Shown: positions 8,832 to 19,164 of the stretch, piece by piece
How the letters are laid out: every line of letters starts with the position of its first letter
Position numbering within the stretch: the stretch's first letter is position 1
Assembly (NCBI GenBank): GCA_043810345.1
Contig: JBDROF010000006.1
Location: forward strand, 1-64,000
From: QYOJ01 sp043810345
GTDB taxonomy: Bacteria; Bacteroidota; Bacteroidia; Bacteroidales; FEN-979
Length of the DNA stretch: 64,000 bases
Reading direction: 5' to 3'
Notes under the pieces: generated by a model
Seen by the model: the letters and a program-made list of their open reading frames with translations, nothing else
What the model was told of the DNA's origin: nothing
Database searches by the model: none
Program-made: the position numbers and the translations under genes

Positions 8832-10259
8832 ATGGTGAAGTATTTTCTGTTCATAATCATTTCGTTTATTTTCCTTGTGGCAACACCTTCCGCCTTCAGT
8901 CAATATGAGGTCGACTTTAATTCAGGTAACACAAATTATTACGAAGCGCTTTGCTGGAATATTGAAGAAGCCTCGGTCAACACATCGCAACCCATTGAAG
9001 GAAGCAGGTCTATCCGGACCTCCAAACTGGACGATGACATCGGGATCATTATATCCCCCTGGGTGCTTCTTTCCGGTTCCGGTAATCTTACCTTCAAGCA
9101 CCGGATCTACAATTTTGACGGCACGCGGAATCTAAAGGTCTACATTATCAGTGAGGCCAATCCAGGCGGGGATCTTCTCTTCGATTATAACTATTCGAAC
9201 GGAGTCACCATCACCTCCGCCATCTCAGTTTCCCAGAGCGGGTTATATCAATTCAAGTGGCGTTTCTCCGGGTCCGGTGGAGACTCCAGGGGACAACTGG
9301 ATGTCATCTCTATCCCCGGCACCTATGCTTCGGATCCATCCAATAATTGTGCCCCCATCAACCCCAATCCGGATACCGACGGGGATGGGGTTCCCGATAG
9401 TGAGGATGACTATCCCACCGATCAGTACCGTGCTTACAACAACTTTTATCCGGCAACCGGGCAGTCGACCCTGGCGTATGAAGACCTCTGGCCATCCAGC
9501 GGGGATTACGACCTGAACGACGTAGTAATTGGATACAGTTTCAAAATTGTAACCAATGCCGACGATAATGTGGTAGATCTGATCGGCACCTTTGTGCTTC
9601 GTGCCTCCGGGGCCGGACTGCACAACGGATTCGGCTTTCAGCTTCCGGATGTAGCTCCCACCTCCGTCATTAGCACCACGGGGTATGATGTACTTCCTTC
9701 GGCCGGCTATACGTTTGGATCCAATGGCCTGGAAACCGGTCAAACCTATGCCACCGTGATCGTGTTTGACGACTTCTTCAGGTTCCTGGTCCCATCAGGC
9801 GGCGGTACCGGGGTCAACACCTCGGCCGGTCAAACTCCAGTTCCATATGATACAATAACCGTCACGATGGTCTTTATGAATAACGGCACCCCCGGAGCCG
9901 GTGGGGTAGTGAGCCTTACCACCCTGAACATCTCTGAGTTCAATCCCTTCATCATCGCCAGGATGGAACGGGGAAGAGAGGTTCATCTCCCCGATTGCGA
10001 ACCTACTGACAAAGCCGACACAACCTTATTCGGCATCGGGGACGACGACACCAACCCTGTCACCGGGAAATATTATAAAACCGACGCCAATTTACCGTGG
10101 GCACTGAATATCTATGAAACGTTTGATTACCCGCTGGAGGAGGTCTCGATCATTGATGCCTACCTGAAATTCGGCGATTGGGTGGAAAGCAACGGAGTAC
10201 AATACCCCGACTGGTACCAGGATAATGCAGGATACAGGAATGCGGCTAATATTTATTAA
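8832..10259 (+). CDS. Secreted LruC-domain protein with thrombospondin type 3 motif
   Basis: The 475-residue protein has a signal peptide ending near SAFSQ. A calcium-binding TSP3-like motif DTDGDGVPDSEDDYP lies at about 180-195, and a LruC (DUF4842-type) domain fills the rest: YEDLWPSSGDYDLNDVVIGY at the start and NLPWALNIYETFDYPLEE with GDWVESNG near the end. LruC proteins are secreted or outer-surface proteins of unknown role in Bacteroidota and Leptospira. No T9SS sorting tail is seen. Confidence 0.87.
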   Translation: MVKYFLFIIISFIFLVATPSAFSQYEVDFNSGNTNYYEALCWNIEEASVNTSQPIEGSRSIRTSKLDDDIGIIISPWVLLSGSGNLTFKHRIYNFDGTRNLKVYIISEANPGGDLLFDYNYSNGVTITSAISVSQSGLYQFKWRFSGSGGDSRGQLDVISIPGTYASDPSNNCAPINPNPDTDGDGVPDSEDDYPTDQYRAYNNFYPATGQSTLAYEDLWPSSGDYDLNDVVIGYSFKIVTNADDNVVDLIGTFVLRASGAGLHNGFGFQLPDVAPTSVISTTGYDVLPSAGYTFGSNGLETGQTYATVIVFDDFFRFLVPSGGGTGVNTSAGQTPVPYDTITVTMVFMNNGTPGAGGVVSLTTLNISEFNPFIIARMERGREVHLPDCEPTDKADTTLFGIGDDDTNPVTGKYYKTDANLPWALNIYETFDYPLEEVSIIDAYLKFGDWVESNGVQYPDWYQDNAGYRNAANIY

Positions 10260-10290
10260 CGTGGGCCGTTAGACGAGGGTAAAAATGTGT

Positions 10291-10298
10291 TATATTTG
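10291..10298 (+). promoter_or_regulatory. Putative -7 box of the Fic gene
   Basis: TATATTTG, a TAnnTTTG match, lies 52 nt before the Fic ATG at 10351. The -33 region is not clear. Confidence 0.45.
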
Positions 10299-10350
10299 CC
10301 CTTGTAAATTAAACGAAGGCAACATTCACCTTTGTTGAAAAAAAGAGATT

Positions 10351-11433
10351 ATGGCATTCAATCCTGAGAATCCATATAACGAGCTCCCTTTGTTGCCCCC
10401 TTCAGCAGAGATAGAGAACGCCACTATTTTGAAAAAGACTATCGGGGCAAGCCGTGCATTGTCGGAACTTAAAGGTGTAATTACCAGCTTACCCAATCCA
10501 ACCTTGTTCATTGATACTATCAATTTACAGGAAGCACAGGCAAGTTCAGCAATTGAAAATATTATTACTACTCAGGATGAACTTTTTAAAGCATCTGTTG
10601 CCGGAAAAAAATCAGTCAGTCCGGCCACAAAGGAGGTGCTGCATTACAAGGATGCTCTTTGGTGGGGTGTGGCACGGATTAATAGAAGACCAATCCTAAC
10701 AACTAATCTCTTTGTGACTTTGATGCAAATTATCAAAGAGAATCAATCTGGAATCCGCAATGTGCCTGGTACACAGTTGAAAAATCCGGTTACTGGCCGG
10801 GTGGTTTACACCCCTCCCGAAGGGGAAAACGTAATCAGAGAGAAACTAAAAAATCTGGAGGACTTCATTCATGCGGTTGATGGCATAGATCCATTGGTAA
10901 AAATGGCTATCCTGCATTATCAGTTTGAATCAATTCATCCGTTTTTTGATGGGAATGGCCGTACCGGCCGGATTATCCTGTTGCTTTACCTTAAACTGAC
11001 CGGACTTTTAGATATTCCTGCATTATATCTGAGTGATTATATTAGTAGGCACAAAAATGACTATTACGAATTTCTCCGACGGGTTACTGAAGAAAATGAC
11101 TGGCAGAGCTGGATTCTATATATGCTGGACATGATTGAACAAACCGCGATGAAGGGTCGTCAGCAAATAACCGAAATTGAACAATTGATGGGTCAAACCA
11201 GCAAAGAAATTCAGCAAAAGCTTCCAAAAGTCTATTCCAAAGACCTGATAGAAGTTCTTTTCAAATTACCTTATACCAAACGCTCACATCTGGAAATTGC
11301 CGGACTTGGAAACCTGAAAACCGTTGGCAGCTACCTTGCAGCATTGGAAAAGGCAGGTATTCTGAAAAGCGAACGGGTTGGGAAAGAAAAATTGTACCTG
11401 AACGATAAATTATTAGCAGTGCTAAAAAAATAG
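10351..11433 (+). CDS. Fic-family protein (AMP transferase) with N-terminal inhibitory helix
   Basis: The 360-residue protein has the full Fic motif HPFFDGNGRTGR (from H196), so it should transfer AMP or a related group to target proteins. Residues S65-N70 (SSAIEN) match the class II self-inhibition motif (S/T)xxxE(G/N), which keeps the enzyme off by itself without a separate antitoxin. The C-terminal 60 residues (RSHLEIAGLGNLKTVGSYL) look like a winged helix, giving the common Fic-wHTH layout. It is a lone gene; the target is unknown. Confidence 0.92.
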   Translation: MAFNPENPYNELPLLPPSAEIENATILKKTIGASRALSELKGVITSLPNPTLFIDTINLQEAQASSAIENIITTQDELFKASVAGKKSVSPATKEVLHYKDALWWGVARINRRPILTTNLFVTLMQIIKENQSGIRNVPGTQLKNPVTGRVVYTPPEGENVIREKLKNLEDFIHAVDGIDPLVKMAILHYQFESIHPFFDGNGRTGRIILLLYLKLTGLLDIPALYLSDYISRHKNDYYEFLRRVTEENDWQSWILYMLDMIEQTAMKGRQQITEIEQLMGQTSKEIQQKLPKVYSKDLIEVLFKLPYTKRSHLEIAGLGNLKTVGSYLAALEKAGILKSERVGKEKLYLNDKLLAVLKK

Positions 11434-11439
11434 AGGACT

Positions 11440-11460
11440 GCCAACTGCCAACTGCCAACT
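11440..11460 (+). repeat. GCCAACT heptamer tandem repeat
   Basis: Three perfect 7-bp units sit between the Fic stop and the convergent kinase stop. The minus-strand stop codon (11459-11461) overlaps the last unit. Confidence 0.9.
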
Positions 11461-12061
11461 AGCGTCCGACAGGCACCGTAAAGCTAAAGGTGCTTCCTTT
11501 CCCCTCTTCACTCTCCACCCATATCTTTCCGCCGTGTTTATCGATAAACTCCTTACACAGAATCAATCCTAAACCGGTTCCCTTCTCATCGGCTGTGCCC
11601 CTGGTGCTGTATTTGCTTTCGATCCTGAAGAGTTTCTGAATATCCTCTTTCGGAATCCCAATACCGGAATCCCTGATGGAAATCTTAACCTGATCGTCGT
11701 CCAAGCTCACGGAAACAACGATCTCACCGCCAAATGGGGTATATTTGACCGCGTTGGAGATCAGATTTCTCAGCACTGTCCGGATCATGTGCTGATCCCC
11801 AAAGGCCATGGGATCATCTTTCATCGCAATGGCTATCCGGATACCTTTATTCGAGGCGGGACCATCCATCAACGAGATGCTCTCTTCAATAAGACTTCTC
11901 AGGTTGACCGGCTGAGGGCTGAACACAATTTGACCGGTTTGGGCATTGGCCCAGACCAGAAGGTTTTCGAGCAACTCAAAGGCTTTCTCAGAAGAGTTTT
12001 TTATGGTTGTCAGGAGGTTTTTGATTCTATTTTCATCCAAACCTGCAAAATTTTCCAACAA
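11459..12061 (-). pseudogene. C-terminal fragment (dimerisation and ATPase domain) of a frameshifted histidine kinase
   Basis: This frame encodes the rest of the transmitter of the kinase that starts at 12861. The reading frame continues further 5' than any good start codon (IAHDLKSPFNAILGL upstream of 12061), so the H-box itself falls in this frame while the PAS half is in another. The ATPase part has N-box NLISNAVKYT, G1 DSGIGIPKED and G2 GTGLGLILCKEFI. Restoring one base near 12115 would give a roughly 467-residue PAS-PAS-HisKA-HATPase kinase. Confidence 0.8.
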
Positions 12062-12099
12062 CGCATTTGTCAGTCCCAGGATAGCATTAAACGGGCTCT

Positions 12100-12861
12100 T
12101 CAGATCATGGGCAATGTGGAGAAGAATTTATCCTTGGTGGCATTCAGTTCCTGTAACATCCTAGTGTGCTCCTCAAGTTCCGCTTCCACCAGTTTACGAT
12201 TGGTTATGTCGCGGAAAATGCCGAAGGTTCCGGTGAATGCTCCTTCACTGTTTATCTGTGGAGTGGCGGTCACAAGCAAATTTAAGACCTTGGCAAGCTG
12301 ATCCGGAAGAAGAAAGTCTTTCACCGTATGTCCCACCAAGCCTCCCGGAGGAACCCCAAAAATCCGTTCTGCTGCCGGATTGGCAAACACGAAGTGTTCA
12401 TTCGGATCAACCAACCCGATCCCTTCGCCCTGGTTCTCGACAATCAGCCTGTACCGTTCTTCGCTTTCCTGTAAAGCCTTTTCCAAATTTTTACGTTCGG
12501 TGATATCCATGGCATATTCGATGACTTGTGAAAGGTTGCCATCTTTGTCGAGTACAGGATAAGCATGTACTTCGACATTCCTCGGACAGCCGTCTTTGCC
12601 CGTATGAACATGCTCTAATACTACGGGCTTCCGGGTAGATTTAATGATGTCAACCGGGCAGGGATGATCTTCCCCTCCGCAAGGTACAGGTATGCCATGG
12701 GATAGCGCATGGCAGGTCGTTTTATTCATCACGCCATCCCATCCACTTGCTCTATTCCCCATCTGGACAGTATAATCATCAGGGTCTATAACGCAGAAAG
12801 GATAAGGCAAGGATTCAATTATTGTGTTAAACCATTCATTCTGTTTTATTTCTATTTTCAT
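12100..12861 (-). pseudogene. N-terminal PAS-PAS fragment of a frameshifted histidine kinase
   Basis: From the ATG at 12861 this frame gives two PAS domains (FNTIIESLPYPFCVIDPDDY and YRLIVENQGEGIGLVDPNEH) and the start of the dimerisation helix (NATKDKFF). It then runs out of frame at about 12115, just before AHDLKSP, and stops. Two cysteine clusters in the first PAS (CHALSHGIPVPCGG, then CPVD) could bind metal or sense redox state. An upstream in-frame ATG at 12897 is less likely because it overlaps the preceding gene. The lesion is a single-base deletion. Confidence 0.8.
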
Positions 12862-12874
12862 TATGAACCAGATA

Positions 12875-14008
12875 TTAATTTTCTGTAATTGTTTCATGCA
12901 TATATTTATCGATCATCTGATAGAGGTCAGCTTTCCGGATCGGTTTGGTCAGCAGGTCATTGCATCCCTCGGTGATGGCTGCCTCCCGGTCAGCGGGCAT
13001 GGCATAGGCGGTTTGCGCAAGAATGGGGAGTTGGGGGTTGGCTTCCCGGATCAGCTGGGTCGCTTCGAATCCGTCCATCACCGGCATCTTCAGGTCCATC
13101 AGCACCAGGTCAATGTGTGGATTTTCGGTGTACAGCTCAACAGCCTCCTGGCCATTTCGTGCCCAAAGTATAGAGAGCTCCATGGCAGATACTAAGATAT
13201 CCAGCAATTCAAAATTCGACTCTTCATCTTCTGCTACCAATACTGTTTTGCCCGGGTATTTCATCATTCCTGCAGGTTTGGCTGGTGGTTCAGCTTGTTC
13301 GACAGGTTTCTTCACTTCCATGGGGATGGTAAAATAAAAAGTTGATCCCAGCCCCACTTCCGATTCCACCCAGATGGTGCCCCCTAACAGCTCTACCAGT
13401 TTTCTGGCAATCGATAATCCGATACCGGTGCCGCCGTGGGTGCGGGTATGCGATTCATCGGCCTGGCGGAACAGGTCAAAGATAATTTGCTGCATATTTT
13501 GCGGTATTCCTATCCCGGTATCCCTGACGAAAAATTTCAAAAAGGTTATATCGTCCTTTACCTCCTGTTGAACCCCATATTCAATCGACCCCTCTTCCGT
13601 AAATTTTAACGCATTCCTTACCAGGTTCATCAGAACCTGTTTCAGTTTTTCACAGTCAGTGAAGATCAACGGATCCGGATCCTTTTCCAGAGGCGTAAAC
13701 AACATGGTTATATCCGGTTTTTGGATTTTTATCTGTTCTTTTTTGATCAACCTGTCAATCTCCTCCAGAATCGCATTCAGGGAATGATTCTCTTTGTTTA
13801 ACTCCACCTTGCCGCTTTCAATGACTGAGATATTTAAAATATCTTCGATGATTCCCAGTAAATGGTACCCCCCTTTGTGAATGTGTTCTACAAATTCCAG
13901 AATATCTTCCATAGAAGTTTCCCTGTCAATGAGCTGTGAAAAGCCAATTACAGCATTCAACGGGGTACGCAATTCATGCGACATGGTGGCCAGGAAAGCA
14001 GATTTCAA
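12875..14008 (-). pseudogene. Transmitter and receiver part of a hybrid histidine kinase, cut off by an upstream in-frame stop
   Basis: This part holds the H-box (FLATMSHELRTPLNAVIGF), a HATPase domain (NLVRNALKFTEEG, DTGIGIP, GTGIGLSIARKL) and a C-terminal receiver (VLVAEDEE and LVLMDLKMPVMDG). It is in the same frame as 14147-15511. Between the two, the TAA at 14147-14149 stands where homologous reading predicts a sense codon (QN-stop-NDKHAFDETDLEKLEF). Translation could restart at 14008, giving a 377-residue kinase without sensors, but no strong ribosome site is obvious. Confidence 0.8.
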
Positions 14009-14146
14009 CCTGTCCGACTTCTGCGCTTTTTCCAGAGCGATCTGCAGTTCCTTTTCAGCTTTCTTTCGTTCAATGGAGACACTGACCTGCTGGGAAACAA
14101 ACTCCAGTTTTTCCAGATCAGTCTCATCAAAGGCGTGCTTGTCGTT

Positions 14147-15511
14147 TTAATTTTGCAGCACCAGCACCCCCACCAGTTCACCATTTGATTTTAATGGGAC
14201 CCCTAACCAGTTCGCGGCAGTGGTTCCGAACAGTTCAATCTCGCCTGCCTGGTGAAGCTTCAGAATCTCCTCTTTGGTGAACAACATGGGTCGGTGATGT
14301 TTGATGATATATCCTGACAGGGAACCTTCCGCCGGCCAGGAGGTCAGGCCATCTTTTTCTTCAATGGCATAAGGAGATGAAAACAGGTCATTTTCCTTGT
14401 CATAAAAGGCAATGAAAAAATTGGTGGTGTCAACCAGTGTCCCAATCAGGGTTCGGATAGTCCCGATCAGCTCCTCAATCGTATTCGCCGTAATGGCAGC
14501 ATTTGCAATCTGGTAGAGTATTTTTTTCATCCTTTCCGATTCCATCCGTATAAAGGCGATTCCCAGCATAGTCCCGATCTCTTCAAAAAACCGGACCATG
14601 GGAAGGGTAAACCGGTTGGGCCGTTTGTCGTTCAACTGAAGCAACCCGACCACTTCATACCGGGAACACAATGGGATCAACGCAACCGATTCATACCCGT
14701 TTTGATTGCACCGGTTTCGTGTAAGGGCCGGCCAGTCTGCTTCGGATGTGTCGGCCAATAATTTGGTGGTAGAATTGGTCCAGAAACTCCCTCCTTCAGA
14801 ATAAAATGGCAGTGATGGATCATATTGTCCCCGGAGGATATTTCCACACATACACTCCAGCACCGGGTTCCCTGTTGAATCGAGCAGGAGCTCCCCGTTT
14901 TGGGTCCGGGAACACAGGTAATTCTCGGCTTCAATAAAATCGCCCGGAAAGCCGGTATATTCAAAGTAGGGATAATGCTGACCCTCTTTAAGCCGGATGC
15001 CGACCGCTTCCATCCCGGTGGACTCCCGGATCTCTGCAAGAATGTCCCGGAGCAGCTTTTGCCAGATATTCTGCCGGTTCAGAATGGCAAGAATCCGGTT
15101 CATCAGTTGCCGCTGGTTCTCAGCCTGTTTGCGTTCGATCGCATAGATGACCATTCGGGACAGGATGCGTTCATCCACCTCTCCTTTTATCAGGTAATCC
15201 TGTGCTCCTTTCTGAACAGCTTCCAGCCCCAGCGTCTCATCGTTTAAGCCCGTCAGCACAATGACGGGAACCGCCGGATTTGCAGCAATCAGGTGTACCA
15301 CCGTATCGATCCCCTGACTGTCGGGCAATCCCAGGTCTAAAAGCACCACATCAACCTGGTTAGTCTCCAGATGATCTGTGCCTTCCGCCAGGGAGGTTTC
15401 GCAACGGATCTCGAAATCCTTTCCGGACAACCCGGTTAACGATGCCTGAATCAGCCGGGCATCGCCCGTGTTGTCTTCGATCAGAAGGATCTTGATTGTT
15501 TCTGGTTTCAT
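14147..15511 (-). pseudogene. Receiver-GAF-GAF sensory part of the hybrid histidine kinase, truncated by TAA
   Basis: The 454 residues contain an N-terminal receiver (ILLIEDNTGDARL; phospho-Asp in VVLLDLGLPDSQG) and two GAF domains, about 150-320 and 335-454. The second GAF is stopped just before its last helix. Full readthrough would give an 878-residue REC-GAF-GAF-HisKA-HATPase-REC protein (12875-15511). As it stands the product lacks any kinase activity but could still titrate phosphate or ligand. Confidence 0.82.
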
Positions 15512-15550
15512 AATTCCTTATTCCTCATTTTCTTCTTTCCTCTTCCCTCT

Positions 15551-15599
15551 TACCACCCCTCCCTAAATCCCTCCCCAACAAGGGAGGGACTTTCTTCCC
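15551..15599 (+). repeat. C/G-rich intergenic repeat with hairpin
   Basis: CCCTCCCCAACAAGGGAGGG can fold on itself. The same sequence type occurs at 42819-42888 inside valS; a related C/G-rich block lies at 23963-24022. Confidence 0.75.
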
Positions 15600-15605
15600 T
15601 GTTCC

Positions 15606-16052
15606 CTACTTCTCCCCATCCGGCAGTTTGACAATGGTGAGCCAGAACTCTTCGATGGAATGAACCACATCTATAAACCGGTTGAGGTCAAGTGGCTTGG
15701 TGATGTAACAGTTGGCATGCAGGTTATAGCTTTTAATGATATCTTCTTCCGCTTGTGACATGGTGAGGATCACCACCGGGATCCACTGCAGTTTTTCATT
15801 GGTTTTGATCTCTTTCAGCACCTCCAGGCCGTTTTTCCTTGGCAGATTCAGGTCCAGCAGGATCAGACCCGGACGTGGGACATGGGTGAAAGGAGCCTCT
15901 TTCATTAAAAATTGCATGGCCTCCACGCCATCTTCTGCCACATAAAGGTTGTTTCTCAGCTTGCTGTCTTTCAGCGCCTCTTTGGCTAATCGGACATCTC
16001 CTGGATTGTCATCCACCAGCAAAATGTCAATGGGTTTTAAATCATTACTCAT
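15606..16052 (-). CDS. Single-domain response regulator (Rcp1-like)
   Basis: The 148-residue receiver has the acidic pair in ILLVDDNPGDVRLA, the phosphorylated Asp in LILLDLNLPRKNG, and the Lys in YITKPLDL. It has no output domain. Its NPGDVRL and long alpha4 region are typical of regulators that pair with phytochrome-like or GAF kinases. It sits between two broken kinases and is itself intact. Confidence 0.9.
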   Translation of the reverse strand: MSNDLKPIDILLVDDNPGDVRLAKEALKDSKLRNNLYVAEDGVEAMQFLMKEAPFTHVPRPGLILLDLNLPRKNGLEVLKEIKTNEKLQWIPVVILTMSQAEEDIIKSYNLHANCYITKPLDLNRFIDVVHSIEEFWLTIVKLPDGEK

Positions 16053-16085
16053 GGCTTGTTACTTTTCTCAATTTCTATTTTCATA

Positions 16086-17615
16086 CTATTGTTTCAACGT
16101 GAAGCAGAAGGTGCTCCCCTTCCCTAACTCAGAATCAACCCAGATAGTTCCTCCGTGGCGTTCCACGATCCGCTTGCAGATGGCCAGGCCGATGCCTGTT
16201 CCGGGGTACTGCTCTTTTTTATGCAATCGCTGAAAGATCGTGAATATCCGGTCAGCGTAGATCTCATTGATCCCGATGCCGTTATCCTGGATGGAAACAG
16301 TGACCCTCTTCCCCTCCGTTTTTGCTGCGATTGATATCCTGGGCGGGGCATCTGCCGTAAATTTGATCGCGTTTTCAATCAGGTTCTGGAATAACCGGAT
16401 CAACTGGTTCTCATCTCCTTCTACAATCGTCAGGTGATCGTAGACAATGAGGGCTCCGGTTTCATTGATTGTCTGCTCCAGGTTGACAAGGGCCTTTCCC
16501 AGCACATCTGATAATCCTAGGTTTTGGAACGGTTTCCCGCGCGTTGTCACCCGGGAATAGTCGAGCAGATCATTGATCAGCTGTTGCATGCGGTTGGCTC
16601 CGTCAACAGTAAAGTTTATAAAATCGCGGGCATCGTCATCCAGTTGTTCTTTATACCGTCTTTCCAGTAGCTGGGTGTAACTCGAAACCATTCTCAGCGG
16701 CTCCTGCAGGTCGTGGGAAGCTACGTAGGCGAACTGTTCCAGCTCTTTGTTGGAGCGTTCCAGTTCCACTACTTTTTCCGCCAGGGAATTCTCCGCCACG
16801 GTTCGGCGTTTCTCTTCCATATCCCGTTCCACCCGGGCTGAAAGGATCGGAGCAATAGATGCAGCCAGCGCTTCCAGCAGTTGGACATCCTTTATGGTAT
16901 AATCTGTCTCCTTATTCGCAACCTGGAGTAGCCCTACTACCCTGGTTTGGTGGATAACCGGTACATTTACGTGCCGTGTGATCCCGATATGACCTGCCGG
17001 GGTGTTGGTGGATGGTTCATTCGTGAAATTCGATTGCTTCTCCCGGATGGCCGTGGGCCAGGTACTCTCTCCCCAGGTCTCTTTCGGAAATACAATGTCC
17101 TTGTCAGGAATATTGCACTCCTCCCAGATATGCCGGGTCATGGATGGAACGATTAAATCTCCACGCTGGTCAATGTATCCGAAAACCCCATACGGGCTCT
17201 CCATGGCATCCAGGATGATCTTCAGCACATCATGGAACATCTCATCATCAGAGACGATAAGGAATTTTCTGACAATCTGGTTTCTGAAAACCAGCTCCTC
17301 GGCGAACTGTTTTCGCTCGGAAATATTTACCATATCGGCAATAAAAAACAGGGGATCGCCGGCAGCATCCCTGACCAACACGATATTCAGATTAATCCAG
17401 AGGGGGGGGGCGGTTTTATGAACGAACTTGCAATCAAAAAAGACAGAATGGCTTTCGTTTTTCATCAATTTTTCAGTCATTTTAAAGCTTAGATCCAGAA
17501 ACTCCGGATGGGTAATATCCATCCATGTTTTTGTCAGCAGCTCCGACTCATCGTACCCAAGTGTCTGACATATAGCCTGGTTCACTTTGATAAAGTCCCC
17601 CTCAATATTTGTCAT
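16086..17615 (-). pseudogene. PAS-GAF-HisKA-HATPase part of a frameshifted histidine kinase
   Basis: The 509 residues from the internal ATG at 17615 cover most of a PAS domain, a GAF domain (MESPYGVFGYIDQRGDLIVP), the H-box (FAYVASHDLQEPLRMV) and the ATPase domain (NLIENAIKFT, GTGIGLAICKRIV). The frame is open further 5' and joins the preceding gene's coding sequence at about 17690. Because the kinase core is complete, this part could still work if it restarts internally. Confidence 0.8.
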
Positions 17616-17671
17616 AGCCTTTCCAATGACGGCATTGTCGAAGGCCAGCCTGAACTTCTCTTCGCTTGTTT

Positions 17672-18661
17672 TTAACGCCTCTGTCCGTCTTCTACTTTGA
17701 GCTCTAATTCCTGATGGGCATCACGAAGCGCTTCTTCGGCTTTTTTCCTTTCAGAGATATCTGTATGAACGGAAACAAGTACCTTCCCATATTCATGATG
17801 ATCGAATATGGAAACATTTGCGTAACACCAAAACGAAATACCATCTTTCTTAACATTCTTCACCTCTCCATGCCATTCCCCTGTTTTAATGAGGACTTCC
17901 ATAATTTCCTTTGCTGTCTCTTCCGGGTCTTTTGCATCGGGTGAGTTTACGATTGAAACGTGCTTCCCAACCATTTCCCCGGAAGCATACCCGAACATCT
18001 CTTCAAATTTTGGATTGGTATAAACAATGATGCCATCACTCATACGGATCAGATAGATCCCTTCTGACAAATTCGTGGCGATTTCGCTTTGAAGACGCAA
18101 CGCTTCAGCTACCCTGGTACGTTCGTTTTCTTTAACGTCCCGTTGCAATCGTGCATCAAGAATAGGAGCAATATGATTGACTAACTTTTCCAATAAATCC
18201 TGGCTATTTTTGTCATAACCAGGCTCACTGTTGGCCACCTGCACAATCCCAATTACGTTTTCCATATACATAACAGGTACCACCAGCACATTGTTGATAG
18301 GAAGATGACCTTCGGGAACATTCAAGGGATCATTTGTGAAGAGACTTTTTTTCTCCGTCAAGGCTCTGCCCCAAATTCCACCCCAACTGGTGCGAGGGAA
18401 TAAAATGGCCTTCTCAGGTACCTGACAATTCTCCCATATCTCTCTTGTCATCGATGGAATTACCAGGTTTCCCTGTTCATCAATGTATCCGAATAACCCG
18501 TGTTTACTTTCCATAACTTCCAGGAGGATTTCCAACACCTCTGCATACATTTCATCGCCGGGAATCGTAAGAAAAACCTGGTTAATTTCATTTTTATGGG
18601 ACAACTCCACGTGCGATTGATTACGTGTTTGTTCCATTTGCAGATTTCGTCTGTTTTTCAT
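17672..18661 (-). pseudogene. GAF-PAS N-terminal part of a frameshifted histidine kinase
   Basis: The start at 18661 (MKNRRNLQ) follows the upstream response regulator by 13 nt. It encodes a GAF domain (about 30-165), then a PAS/PAC domain (LSEGIYLIRMSDGIIVYTNP) and a coiled linker. After LELKVE the frame is lost by a one-base deletion near 17690 and ends in DGQRR. The next frame continues exactly as expected (RTEALKTSEEKFRLAFDNAV). The GAF closely resembles the second GAF downstream, so the gene holds an internal duplication. Confidence 0.82.
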
Positions 18662-18674
18662 AATCACACCGTTG

Positions 18675-19040
18675 TTACTTGTGTTCGTAAATCTTTCGCA
18701 GGATCTCCCTGATCGATGCAAACTCACTTGTTTTATCCACAAAATAATCTGCTCCCAGCTCCATGCATTTCTTCCGGTACTGGGGATAGGGAAAATTGGT
18801 GAGGATGATGATCTTCACGATGGTGTTTTTCTTCCGGATCTTCTCCAGGATCCTGATCCCGTTTTCACCGGGGAGGTGGATATCGAGAATGATCACATCA
18901 GGGTAAACTTCGCTGCAGGAGGCATAGGCCTCTTCTGCATTGCCTGTAAGTCCGGCAATTTCTATATCATCAAGTTCATGGAGCATCGTGATCAGCCGCT
19001 GTCTGATCAAATCTGAATCGTCGACAATGAGTACCTTCAT
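18675..19040 (-). CDS. Single-domain response regulator (CheY/NarL receiver type)
   Basis: The 121-residue receiver starts at MKVLIVDDSDLIRQRL, has the phospho-Asp in DVIILDIHLPGENG and the Lys in YFVDKTSEF. It lacks a DNA-binding domain. An earlier ATG at 19064 would add eight residues before MKVLIV and is less likely. It is the first gene of the kinase cluster and is intact. Confidence 0.88.
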   Translation of the reverse strand: MKVLIVDDSDLIRQRLITMLHELDDIEIAGLTGNAEEAYASCSEVYPDVIILDIHLPGENGIRILEKIRKKNTIVKIIILTNFPYPQYRKKCMELGADYFVDKTSEFASIREILRKIYEHK

Positions 19041-19164
19041 TTTTACAAGTTTTATTGTGTGCAAGGTACGGTGGTGAAGGGGGGTAATGCTATAGGGGAA
19101 CTACTGAAAATCGTGTAGGGAATTGCCTACGAGGGACGGTAGGGGTAAAAAGAAATATTGTCGC

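Noticed and set aside
14147..14149. Recoded stop (alternative genetic code)
   Set aside because: TAA ends many intact genes here, and TAG and TGA are also used normally as stops (fic and rimM end in TAG, cydA and gdhA in TGA).
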